A stretch of DNA of 64,000 bases, taken from contig CP154956.1 in the NCBI GenBank assembly GCA_039621445.1, positions 51,949,386 through 52,013,385 of the forward strand, read 5' to 3'. Source of the stretch: Euglena gracilis. Lineage: Eukaryota; Euglenida; Euglenophyceae; Euglenales. Below the pieces are notes generated by a model. It was not told the origin of the DNA. It saw only the letters and a program-made list of their open reading frames with translations, and did not search any database. Made by a program: the position numbers and the translations under genes. Below are positions 10,412 through 18,820 of the stretch, piece after piece (within the stretch, counting starts at the first letter, position 1; each line of letters starts with the position of its first letter).

Positions 10412-10447
10412 GGGAGCCCGAGGTCCGAGGGCACGGACCTCTGGGCT
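10409..10447 (+). promoter_or_regulatory. Probable UAG readthrough signal between gag and pol
   Basis: The amber codon TAG (10409-10411) is followed by GGG and then a hairpin at 10415-10447: left arm AGCCCGAGGTCCG, loop AGGGCA, right arm CGGACCTCTGGGCT, pairing throughout except one bulge. The frame stays open for 15 codons from the stop to the pol ATG at 10457, and gag and pol are in the same frame. UAG followed by G and a downstream RNA structure recalls the gammaretroviral readthrough context. The outer copy keeps the TAG (28916-28918) and most of the stem. Confidence 0.7.
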
Positions 10448-10456
10448 GATGAACAG

Positions 10457-13400
10457 ATGGAGGTAAGACCTGATCAACCTTACCCCCCCTGCCCATCCGC
10501 CTTCACGGTCAGTACCCGGAATTATTTCGGGTCCCCTACCACCCACTCCACATTTCCGCTCGGAATGCTGAGCAAAGTAGGAAAGGGTTCATGGGAGAGC
10601 TGGCATGCAAACGTATTTCCGCCAGACCCTTCACTTTGCGTACCACCAATGGAATTACTCGTCCAAGCGGAAATCCGCATTCAAAATTTCTCCACTAAAG
10701 TTAAAATTCTCATTGACACTGGTTGTCGCATTGCACTGCTCTTTCGGTTGGGGTTGATACCGACCCCGCTCTTGGTAAGCGCCAAGAAACCGATCAAAAT
10801 TACAACCGCGGATAACACCCCCATGTGTGGTGGTGATTTGGGATGTGTGCTCGAGATACTCTTGCCCATCATTCCGAAACATCACTCACAACCCCCACAA
10901 GTACAACATTTCACCAATATTTGGGGTTACGAGTCCGGAATTCACGGGTCTGACGTAATTTTGGGATACCCATTTTTACGCCAGTACCGATTGGTTGTGG
11001 ATTGCCACTCCCACGGTTTGCGCACAGCACTCACCACTTCATTGACACCCAAACCACCATCACCGTTGTCATCCACTATGATGACCACCACTTTGCCCAC
11101 ACCGTTATCCACAATGGCAACACCGTTACCCACCACACCAACAACCGTTTTCCACACCCGGGGTACGGAGAAAGCCTCCCCCCTGCCCAATGACACACCA
11201 ACATGCGTTCCACATGAGGCAGGGCAAGCGAGTAGCGGTACCCCCGCCGTTCCACTGGGTTACAAGACGAAAGCCCAAAGGCCTGCAGTACGTACGGTGT
11301 CGAGTAGTCGCCCAGCTACACCACCACTCCGTTTCCCACCAGTTGTGCCGAATCCAGGCACACCTGTACAAGACTCACCGGCTAATGCCATCGACACCCA
11401 CTTTCACGCACACCTGTCACACCAACACACTTCCTTCCAATGTGTGCACTGCAGGAGAATTTCCACCCAATCGGATTTCGATTGTGGATGTTTAGTTCAA
11501 AATCCGACACTAATCGCAATTCCGAAAACGGAATCCACCCCCCAGGATACACTTGGTTGTAGCCCGCAATGCGCGGAGGTACACCGAGTACTCCAACAAC
11601 GCGGATTAGCCTCGTTGTTCGGAAACGCGAAAAGCGCGATTCCTAATTACAATCGCGATCACACTTGTTACGAATTTGATGCGGAATGGGGAAACCCCCA
11701 ACCTGTCCAAACTCCCTTGGGATTAACCCTTGTGGTAGTGGAAGACAACCCGCATGTTTGTGGATCCATTCATTGTGTTTCTACCCTTCAACCCGAAAAT
11801 CGGGTGCATGAATACGCGAAACGCGTATGGAATGCTTTCAATTTTGGTCAATATCGCATTTTGGAACGATGGTTTTCCAAAATCGCGACATTGGCTGATT
11901 CTTTTGATTTGGCATTGGAAATCGATGCCTTCTCATCCAATGCACATGCCCGTTTGCCACGTCATTGGTCACAACACTCCAACGCATTTGATAAATTTTG
12001 GGGTGATACGGTGTTATGGATGCACCCTCCCCCAAAACTTATCGAATGTGCGGTTGAGAAAATTCTGCGGGATGAAGCCCGTGGAGTTATTCTCATACCC
12101 ATCATTCCGGAAGCGGAATGGTTCACCCAACTATCGTATGTATGTTTTCATTGGTGGGATTTACCCACTAATGTCCCGATTTTTGAGGATTTTTGTGGTA
12201 AAATATTACCACCCTTGCAAGAAATCATTTTTCGCGTATGTTTCTTCGATGCATTCGGAATGTCCGAATTCGCGGTGCCGAGGAAGCTCGGTAGCCCCAG
12301 GGATACCCTGGTGGTTTCCGCAGTCATTGAGAGTGCAGGTCAACATCCTAAGTCAGCTGAATTCTGTTCGCGGATTACCCGCGAATTCCACGGTGTGCTG
12401 GAAAATCCAGTATACGCGTGCGACATCGACCCCGCGATACGCGGTCCGTTCGGTGTTTGTAAGATCGAGCTTAAGGATGGAGCCAAGCCAATGCACCGGA
12501 AATTTTTTCGTTGTTCGGGAGAACGCGAACAAGCTCTCAATGAAATGATTGAGAAGCTTATTCAGCGCAAGTGGATTGTACCCTCGAAAAGCGAGTGGAC
12601 ATCCCAGGCATTTGTTGTTCCTAAACCCCCAGACCCCTCAGGTCAGAAGAAATGGAGGCTGGTGCTGGATTACCGGTACCTGAACTCCCAAACAAGGGAT
12701 GATCCCTTCCCGCTCCCCCTGATCGAGGATTTGATCACCAAACAATCGGAAAACCGGTTGTGGTCAATTTTCGATCTGGAGGACGGTTTTCACCAAATGC
12801 ACTTACACCCTGACTCCCAACCATACACGGCATTCGTGACATCCAAGGGTGTGTACCAATGGACGGTACTCCCCATGGGTGTTAAGAATGGCCCAGCCAT
12901 GTTTCAGCGCATGATACAATGGGTTTTACGCGACTTACCGTTTGCCATTGTGTACATTGATGATGTGCTGGTGGGAACACCACCACCATCCGCACAATCG
13001 AGCGAGGATATCCTCGTCACACACTTCCACCATGTTTGTGCGGTATTAACCGCTTTTCAAAAACATGTGCTTTTCGCGAAAGGCGCGAAAATGCATTTGT
13101 TTCGGATACTTATAAAATTTTGTGGCCACATCCTCAGCAATGGACAGCGGAAAGCCGCTCCGAGTAAACTCGAAGCCATTAAGAATTGGACCCCTGAGGT
13201 AATCAAAACGATTACTCACCTCAAAGGATTTTTGGGATTAGCCCAATACTACGCGATTTATATGAAGGACTTCGCGAAAATCGCGGTGCCCCTCACCAAG
13301 CAGCTCAAAAACCGGGCTGTTGACAATACCAAAGTCATTTGGGATGACCAAATGCGCGAGGCCCTTGAGAAAATCAAGGTTTTGCTTTTGGAGAATGTTG

Positions 13401-15511
13401 TCCTCGAAATCGCGGACCCGTACAAACCATACGTGTTGGAAGTCGACAGCAGCGATTACGCTGTTGGCGGAGTTCTTAGCCAGCATAACGCGGCGAATGA
13501 GCTCCGACCTGTGGCTTTCTTCAGCAGAAAGTTACAGGGCGACGATGGAAAAGGTCAAGTCAAATGGAGTATACGCGAGAAGGAAACCTACGCAATCGTG
13601 CTTATACTCCAGAAATTCCGAAGCTGGGTAGCCAGCAGCCTCGTCCAGATCCTCGTCAAGACCGACCATGAGAGTCTCCAACACTGGTACACCGAGGATT
13701 TAAACAAGGCTATGTCATCGGTCGGAAGGCGATGCAGATGGCATGAGTTCTTGAGTCAATTCAACCTGGTGGTTATTTATACCCCTGGGCACACACAAAA
13801 AGTAGCGGATCCGCTCAGTCGGGCCCCTTGGTATTACCCTGGGAACCCGGATGAGGGAGACGCGACTTTTCATGGAAGTCAGGAAGCTGACGACTACGCA
13901 CGTCGAAACGACGCTGCGGACAATCTTTTGGATTCTTTTCCCGTTTCACAACTATTCCTGGTCGCACCAGTGCGAGGAAGGCGCCGACGTGGAAGCACGT
14001 CCGGGCCCCGGCGTATTACGCGCACGGAGTCCCCTTCTCCACTGTTCTTTCGCGAATGGGATTATAGTCGTGACCCGGTGTATGACACCATTGTCACCAG
14101 ACTTCGTAATGGCGGAGTGCTGGACAATTACACTCTTTCACCTTTACGGTTGGTTTTTCGCAATGAATCGGGTTACAAATATTGTATCCCCCAGGACCTG
14201 GTTGATGATGTCATTTTGTGTTATCACAACCATGGTCACCCTGGGGCCCCCAAACTTCTTTCGTTGGTGGGCCGCAGGTACTGTACAACCCTGAGCGAGA
14301 AAGAGCTTTACTCACGCTGTTTGCGAATAGCGCAACGGTGTCAAATTTGTCAAGCGGTAAAACCCCGCAGAGGTACCCCCCCTGGTACGATGGACTTTTT
14401 CCCCGTACCCCCTGACATTTTTACATCCCTCTGCATGGATTTTCTGGAATTAGAACCGTGCAAAGGAACGGACGACAAAATTTACGATTACGTTTTTGTT
14501 GTCATCTGCAGGCTGAGCGGGTACATTGTAGCCATTCCATGCCAGAAGTCAGGGTTGACTGCCCAAAGTTTGGCAGCTATATTTTTGGACAAATGCATTT
14601 GCTTGATGGGTTTACCGAATGAAATTGTGAGTGATCAAGACCATTTGATTTCTTCAAGGTTTTTCACCACTTTGTGCGGTTTACTCGGAATCGAGCAACA
14701 TTTTTCCATTATATACCGACCCAAAGGCAATGGTAGAGCCGAGGCAGCCGTGAAATCCGTCGTGAATATGCTTCGCCTTTCACTGGCTGACTCGCGCAGC
14801 AACTGGATATCAGTTCTACCATGGTCTTTGTTTTATATCAATACCCTACCAGGGTTGGTTTTACCTCACTCCCCCTATAAATTAGTTTTCGGACGGGACC
14901 CTCCGGCCATAGGGGATGTCCCTTCGGAGAGACCCGCCCGAACGAGTGTCAGTTGCGAGACCTGGTTTGCGGAAGTAGAAAATCTACGTTCTGCAGTCCA
15001 GAAGAGCGTGACTGATATTCATGCAGCAAAACGGAAATCGTTTTTGCAGAATTTCAAGTCACCTGTTTACAGTCCCGGTGACCGCGTGTGGGTACGGAAT
15101 AGCCGTACTCGCATGCAGTCTTCCAAGCTGGACCCCCTCTGGCTCGGCCCCTGTGAAATCCTAGAAAGACTAGGTACCAGCGGGCGTTACAAGGTTGCAT
15201 TACCGAATGGTGTTGAGGACGTTCATATGGACGACTTCAAACCATACCTGTCGCCACCGGATGGGAAACCTATCCCGTGTTTGCACTTCAAACCCCGTTC
15301 CAGATTACCTGAGACGGACGACTTTGTAGTCGATAAAATTATCGATCACAAAATCGACAAAGGTATGCACCTTTGGAAGGTCCGCTGGAAAGGGTATGGG
15401 CCCGAGGAGGACACTTGGGAGCCAGCAACCAGTTTTGTTGGGTATGTCCAGCAAGATTGGAAGCTGTGGAATAAAAAACATAACATTGATGTTTCCATGA
15501 CAAGTTTTTGA
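10457..15511 (+). CDS. pol: Pol polyprotein: protease, spacer module, RT, RNase H, integrase, chromodomain
   Basis: 1684 aa from ATG 10457, though it is probably made as a Gag-Pol readthrough product. Protease: ILIDTGC with active-site DTG at residues 87-89, then DVILGYPFLRQY. A spacer of about 400 residues follows, with CVHC...CGC (329-344) and a W-x-x-PPP segment (about 489-560). RT spans about 660-850, with FDLEDGFHQ and catalytic YIDD at 833-836. RNase H begins at VDSSDYAVGGVLSQ (Asp about 997). Integrase: HHCC finger with CYHNHGH and CQIC (1295-1298), then D1328, D1393 and E1429, a DD35E spacing. The C-terminal chromodomain (about 1620-1672) has WKVRWKGYG and EDTWEP and would direct integration to modified histones. 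All catalytic residues are intact. The chromodomain places it among chromoviruses; the spacer is unusual. Confidence 0.95.
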   Translation: MEVRPDQPYPPCPSAFTVSTRNYFGSPTTHSTFPLGMLSKVGKGSWESWHANVFPPDPSLCVPPMELLVQAEIRIQNFSTKVKILIDTGCRIALLFRLGLIPTPLLVSAKKPIKITTADNTPMCGGDLGCVLEILLPIIPKHHSQPPQVQHFTNIWGYESGIHGSDVILGYPFLRQYRLVVDCHSHGLRTALTTSLTPKPPSPLSSTMMTTTLPTPLSTMATPLPTTPTTVFHTRGTEKASPLPNDTPTCVPHEAGQASSGTPAVPLGYKTKAQRPAVRTVSSSRPATPPLRFPPVVPNPGTPVQDSPANAIDTHFHAHLSHQHTSFQCVHCRRISTQSDFDCGCLVQNPTLIAIPKTESTPQDTLGCSPQCAEVHRVLQQRGLASLFGNAKSAIPNYNRDHTCYEFDAEWGNPQPVQTPLGLTLVVVEDNPHVCGSIHCVSTLQPENRVHEYAKRVWNAFNFGQYRILERWFSKIATLADSFDLALEIDAFSSNAHARLPRHWSQHSNAFDKFWGDTVLWMHPPPKLIECAVEKILRDEARGVILIPIIPEAEWFTQLSYVCFHWWDLPTNVPIFEDFCGKILPPLQEIIFRVCFFDAFGMSEFAVPRKLGSPRDTLVVSAVIESAGQHPKSAEFCSRITREFHGVLENPVYACDIDPAIRGPFGVCKIELKDGAKPMHRKFFRCSGEREQALNEMIEKLIQRKWIVPSKSEWTSQAFVVPKPPDPSGQKKWRLVLDYRYLNSQTRDDPFPLPLIEDLITKQSENRLWSIFDLEDGFHQMHLHPDSQPYTAFVTSKGVYQWTVLPMGVKNGPAMFQRMIQWVLRDLPFAIVYIDDVLVGTPPPSAQSSEDILVTHFHHVCAVLTAFQKHVLFAKGAKMHLFRILIKFCGHILSNGQRKAAPSKLEAIKNWTPEVIKTITHLKGFLGLAQYYAIYMKDFAKIAVPLTKQLKNRAVDNTKVIWDDQMREALEKIKVLLLENVVLEIADPYKPYVLEVDSSDYAVGGVLSQHNAANELRPVAFFSRKLQGDDGKGQVKWSIREKETYAIVLILQKFRSWVASSLVQILVKTDHESLQHWYTEDLNKAMSSVGRRCRWHEFLSQFNLVVIYTPGHTQKVADPLSRAPWYYPGNPDEGDATFHGSQEADDYARRNDAADNLLDSFPVSQLFLVAPVRGRRRRGSTSGPRRITRTESPSPLFFREWDYSRDPVYDTIVTRLRNGGVLDNYTLSPLRLVFRNESGYKYCIPQDLVDDVILCYHNHGHPGAPKLLSLVGRRYCTTLSEKELYSRCLRIAQRCQICQAVKPRRGTPPGTMDFFPVPPDIFTSLCMDFLELEPCKGTDDKIYDYVFVVICRLSGYIVAIPCQKSGLTAQSLAAIFLDKCICLMGLPNEIVSDQDHLISSRFFTTLCGLLGIEQHFSIIYRPKGNGRAEAAVKSVVNMLRLSLADSRSNWISVLPWSLFYINTLPGLVLPHSPYKLVFGRDPPAIGDVPSERPARTSVSCETWFAEVENLRSAVQKSVTDIHAAKRKSFLQNFKSPVYSPGDRVWVRNSRTRMQSSKLDPLWLGPCEILERLGTSGRYKVALPNGVEDVHMDDFKPYLSPPDGKPIPCLHFKPRSRLPETDDFVVDKIIDHKIDKGMHLWKVRWKGYGPEEDTWEPATSFVGYVQQDWKLWNKKHNIDVSMTSF
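10460..10468 (+). promoter_or_regulatory. Consensus 5' splice-donor sequence at the start of pol
   Basis: GAG|GTAAGA overlaps codons 2-4 of pol. It is a strong donor by consensus, but joining it to the acceptor at 15582 would not keep the ORF3 frame, so its use is doubtful. Confidence 0.25.
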
Positions 15512-15531
15512 GAACGCATGGGAAACCCATG

Positions 15532-15582
15532 TTGTTTTCTTTTCTTTTTATCATTGATTCTTATCATTCTTTCTTTCCGCAG
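15532..15582 (+). promoter_or_regulatory. Candidate 3' splice site upstream of ORF3
   Basis: A long pyrimidine tract ending CTTTCTTTCCGCAG lies just after the pol stop and upstream of ORF3. The outer copy conserves it (minus strand, about 23355-23405). By analogy with retroviral env, ORF3 could be expressed from a spliced subgenomic RNA. The first ATG after the acceptor in ORF3 frame is at 15681. Confidence 0.45.
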
Positions 15583-15680
15583 AATTTTTGTTTGCCAACC
15601 AATACCCAAACCAGGGAGATACCCTTTCACTTGACAACAAACCACCCACACAATTTACCGTACCGACCCCGGGCGGTATC

Positions 15681-15830
15681 ATGCTGCCCGGTGGAAGGGA
15701 TTCAGGCGGAGGACCGCCTTACCGAACCACCACTTAACCTCCACCTGACCAGTATGCATACCGATACGGTACGCAGCCACCTGCACGGACTGCGGCTCAG
15801 GGAAACCCTGAAGCCAGCAGCAGTAGCAGG
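15681..15830 (+). pseudogene. N-terminal part of ORF3 cut off by a nonsense codon
   Basis: ATG 15681 opens the ORF3 frame, but TAA at 15735-15737 stops it. The outer copy has an open CAC-containing sequence at this place and reads through. The ancestral ORF3 therefore probably began at this ATG, with about 50 more residues, and the inner copy lost it by mutation. Confidence 0.6.
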
Positions 15831-18758
15831 ATGACCCAGATGCCCGCGGAAGCGCGGCCATCTCAGCCATCAGGCTCTCGTCGCCTCCCACCGTATGCGG
15901 GTGTGATGATCCACCGCACGGCGGAGACGATGAAACGGGTTATGCGTATGAGCGCAAACCCGGCACCAGACCAACTCACACAGGCATTGTGGGATGACCA
16001 CTGCCGTAAAGTTTTGACCATCGCGAATACCCCTCCAGCCCTGTGGTGTATGTGCGCCCAGGCGACGATGACCGGTCTGGTGTATTACACCGACCCGGAC
16101 GCGTCGGGTTTCGCGGCAGACATTACCATGCGTGACCTGGGCGTGGAAGTCCCGCCACAGGTCGCAAGGCAGGTACCACCCGTTGGCACTTACACTGCAC
16201 ATTTTCGTGCTCACTCCCCCGGATTACCCGAGGAAGAGACGGTGGAAGCACCTGTCCGGAGTGAACACCCACGTGTGAAAGAAAGTATTTTTCGATCCCC
16301 TGAGCGCATGCCCCGGCGGGATTATCCTGCGCAGGAGCCTGTGTCTCAGTATACCGTCTCTGGGGATTATCCCCAGGAGGCGCCAAGCCCACAGGATCAG
16401 TATGTATATCCACCTCAACCCCACACCACTATACCTGACCCTATCCCACGACGTCCTGCGGCGGGAAATCCTCCCCCGACGTCTGACTCTGCCCGAAGCG
16501 CTCGTCCGCGGGAAGCCGCGGCAGCGCCTCGTGCGGCACCAGTTCCCCCGGCACGGGATGAACCCGTTAACCCGTGGACTGGTCGGCCGTTCGAGACTGA
16601 GGAGGACCGTCAACAGTATGAATATGCTGTGACGATCCAACGACAAATCGCACGTCGCCCCCCTGTTTCCGCTGGCCAGGGATACCCTGCCCGGGCGGAA
16701 ATGACACGGGAAGAGCGCCAGCAGTATGATGCTGCTGTGTCGGCTCTCACAGGAGTCCCAGCTCCATCACGGTTAAGTCAACCAGCGCGACAGCGGGACG
16801 TGGCTGTGGCGGAAGCGCCACCAGCACGACCCACAAGCTCTGCCGCCGGCAAACGTGACCGCGGCCCGGAAAATCTGACGCCGCAGCCACAACGCCGCTC
16901 GCCGAGGTCGGAAAATCCGCCCGCGGCGATGCGCGTCGACGCTGAGGAGGAAGCTCCGCCAGCGCCCGACGTGACGGCAGAACGGGCACGTCGGGAAACC
17001 CGACCATCCCCAGTCGCACCGGTTTACTCGAATCGTGGTGATGCTGAGCAGGAATTTGCTCGAACACCAAGCACGGAATCCGTGACTTATCCTGTGTATA
17101 CAGAAGAAGACCCAGAATACTGGGAATATTGGGACCCATATCGGGCGACGATAGAATGGCTGTCCAACACGAAGGGCAAGGGTAAAGGAAAAGGCAAGGG
17201 TAAGGGTAAAGGTAAAGGCCAGGAGAAAGGTGGGAAAGCCCCATCTGGGAAAGGCGGAAAACCCGCTGGACCACCTCCAGGCAAAGGCGGAAAATCTGCC
17301 GGACCCCCAGCAGGAAAAGGCGGAAAAGCCGCCGAACCTTCGAAAACGAAGGATTACGACGCTGACCAGCTGTTCGATTACTTGGATGAAATCTGGCCGA
17401 AAATCGACCAGGATCTCGAAAAGTACACGCGTGCTGGCAACGTGATCCACCGACCACCGGAAGCGGTGCTCGCAGTGGTGCAGGATCGTATGCACGATCA
17501 CTGCAAACGATTCATCTACAGTACCGAACTTCATCCGTTTGAGGGATACCCTCATTCGGATGAAATGGTCCTGGACCAGATGTCTGGTTTCTGGGAACTC
17601 TGGTTCTGGTTGGGATATCCCTGCCAGAACTTTGGCATTTTCACCGACCGAAACGGTCTGACATACATCGATTGTTTGAACACATGTGAAGACGATGAAA
17701 CATTCGTGGCACAGTTGAAGGAAATCTTCAACCACATGTATTCCGTCAGCGCACTGGGAATCCAGTGGAAATATTACCCCCTGCCGGAGAAACTCCAGGC
17801 GCAGGCTGCGGTAATGTTCACAAACAACCTCCAAGTATTCTTGGACAGCATGTATGGCATGCTGTTCAAGGTACTGGACGTGGACCTCGCCTACCCTCAA
17901 CGATACAAACTGGAATGCCGGTTTTGCAAGGAAGTCCACATTGTTGACTTCTGGGGTTTCGGGGAGCGCGGAAAACCGCCTCCGACTGCCGAGAATGCCG
18001 GCAGCCCACCGACCAGGAGATTCCTCCTGCATCAGTGCCGGAAACCCCAAATCGGAACGCAAGACCGGAAGGTGCTGAAACAGCACCGGCAGAAAATATT
18101 TCTGCTCCAACAATACTGGCACAGGGCGTGGATTACCTACGTCCTGGAAGTATACATATATTTCCTGGAGCAGATGACCACCGATGTGGATATCCACAGG
18201 AAGTGGATACCTCGGGGATACACCGAGGTAGATGCCAGACCGTATGATCCAGACCGACGCAGGATAAACCTGCGGCCGGACTGGACGGGGGCAGAAATCG
18301 GCCTCCGGGAACACCTGCAGACCCAGTTCGGGGAAATCCTGGACTGGCAGGAGTTCGAAGTGTTCTTCGCTCCCCGCGAGCTGAGCCAACCCCGCTACGC
18401 AGTACCACTGCCAGCTTTCCTGGAAGAAACGGGAGAGTATGGTATGGGTGAGGCCCGTCGATCGCAGTGGGAAGACCTCTGCCTGATCAACGAGGATGAG
18501 CCTCAACCTCCACCCGGAAGCTGGGTGCGAGCGTCGTGGCCACCTCCATACCCCAACTCTGACAGGAGTGAAAGTATTAGCTTTTTCCGCCTGTCAAATG
18601 CTCAAGGGTGCTACAGAAGCAGGGAAGACCCGCGTTCTGCAGCCCAACTACACACAGAGGAGTCCCCTCCGGAAGCGGAGGAGACAGGAGAAGCGGTCCC
18701 AATGGCCGAGGATGAACCTCAGCCTGCGGACGGAACCCCCGGCACGGGAAACCCGTAG
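15831..18758 (+). CDS. ORF3, 975-aa protein of unknown function with Lys-Gly repeat
   Basis: Extra ORF in the env position of the inner chromovirus, starting at ATG 15831 (see the upstream nonsense codon). Residues 1-200 hold a modest globular region. About 200-445 are Pro/Ala/Arg-rich and probably disordered. About 448-510 form a Lys-Gly repeat followed by GKGGK units, which could bind nucleic acid. About 515-900 form a compact, aromatic-rich domain with CRFCKEVH (Cys about 696) and a later HQC, possibly a zinc site. No signal peptide, convincing membrane helix or glycoprotein feature is visible, so it does not look like Env. The tail after SWVRASWPP differs from the outer copy. I do not recognise the family; it may be a distant paralogue of ORF4. 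Confidence 0.72.
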   Translation: MTQMPAEARPSQPSGSRRLPPYAGVMIHRTAETMKRVMRMSANPAPDQLTQALWDDHCRKVLTIANTPPALWCMCAQATMTGLVYYTDPDASGFAADITMRDLGVEVPPQVARQVPPVGTYTAHFRAHSPGLPEEETVEAPVRSEHPRVKESIFRSPERMPRRDYPAQEPVSQYTVSGDYPQEAPSPQDQYVYPPQPHTTIPDPIPRRPAAGNPPPTSDSARSARPREAAAAPRAAPVPPARDEPVNPWTGRPFETEEDRQQYEYAVTIQRQIARRPPVSAGQGYPARAEMTREERQQYDAAVSALTGVPAPSRLSQPARQRDVAVAEAPPARPTSSAAGKRDRGPENLTPQPQRRSPRSENPPAAMRVDAEEEAPPAPDVTAERARRETRPSPVAPVYSNRGDAEQEFARTPSTESVTYPVYTEEDPEYWEYWDPYRATIEWLSNTKGKGKGKGKGKGKGKGQEKGGKAPSGKGGKPAGPPPGKGGKSAGPPAGKGGKAAEPSKTKDYDADQLFDYLDEIWPKIDQDLEKYTRAGNVIHRPPEAVLAVVQDRMHDHCKRFIYSTELHPFEGYPHSDEMVLDQMSGFWELWFWLGYPCQNFGIFTDRNGLTYIDCLNTCEDDETFVAQLKEIFNHMYSVSALGIQWKYYPLPEKLQAQAAVMFTNNLQVFLDSMYGMLFKVLDVDLAYPQRYKLECRFCKEVHIVDFWGFGERGKPPPTAENAGSPPTRRFLLHQCRKPQIGTQDRKVLKQHRQKIFLLQQYWHRAWITYVLEVYIYFLEQMTTDVDIHRKWIPRGYTEVDARPYDPDRRRINLRPDWTGAEIGLREHLQTQFGEILDWQEFEVFFAPRELSQPRYAVPLPAFLEETGEYGMGEARRSQWEDLCLINEDEPQPPPGSWVRASWPPPYPNSDRSESISFFRLSNAQGCYRSREDPRSAAQLHTEESPPEAEETGEAVPMAEDEPQPADGTPGTGNP

Positions 18759-18820
18759 CCCGTCGGTCGTGATGCTGGACACTGTGGCGGAAACCGCCCA
18801 GCGCGCAGGATCACCGAGAG

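Noticed and set aside
10460-15582. Spliced pol-ATG/ORF3 fusion using the GAG|GTAAGA donor
   Set aside because: The join would be out of the ORF3 frame; only the leader donor remains plausible.
16773-18506. 577-codon minus-strand open frame opposite ORF3
   Set aside because: It is the antisense shadow of the GC-biased ORF3 and its Lys-Gly repeat; no motif, and the sense frame aligns with the outer copy.
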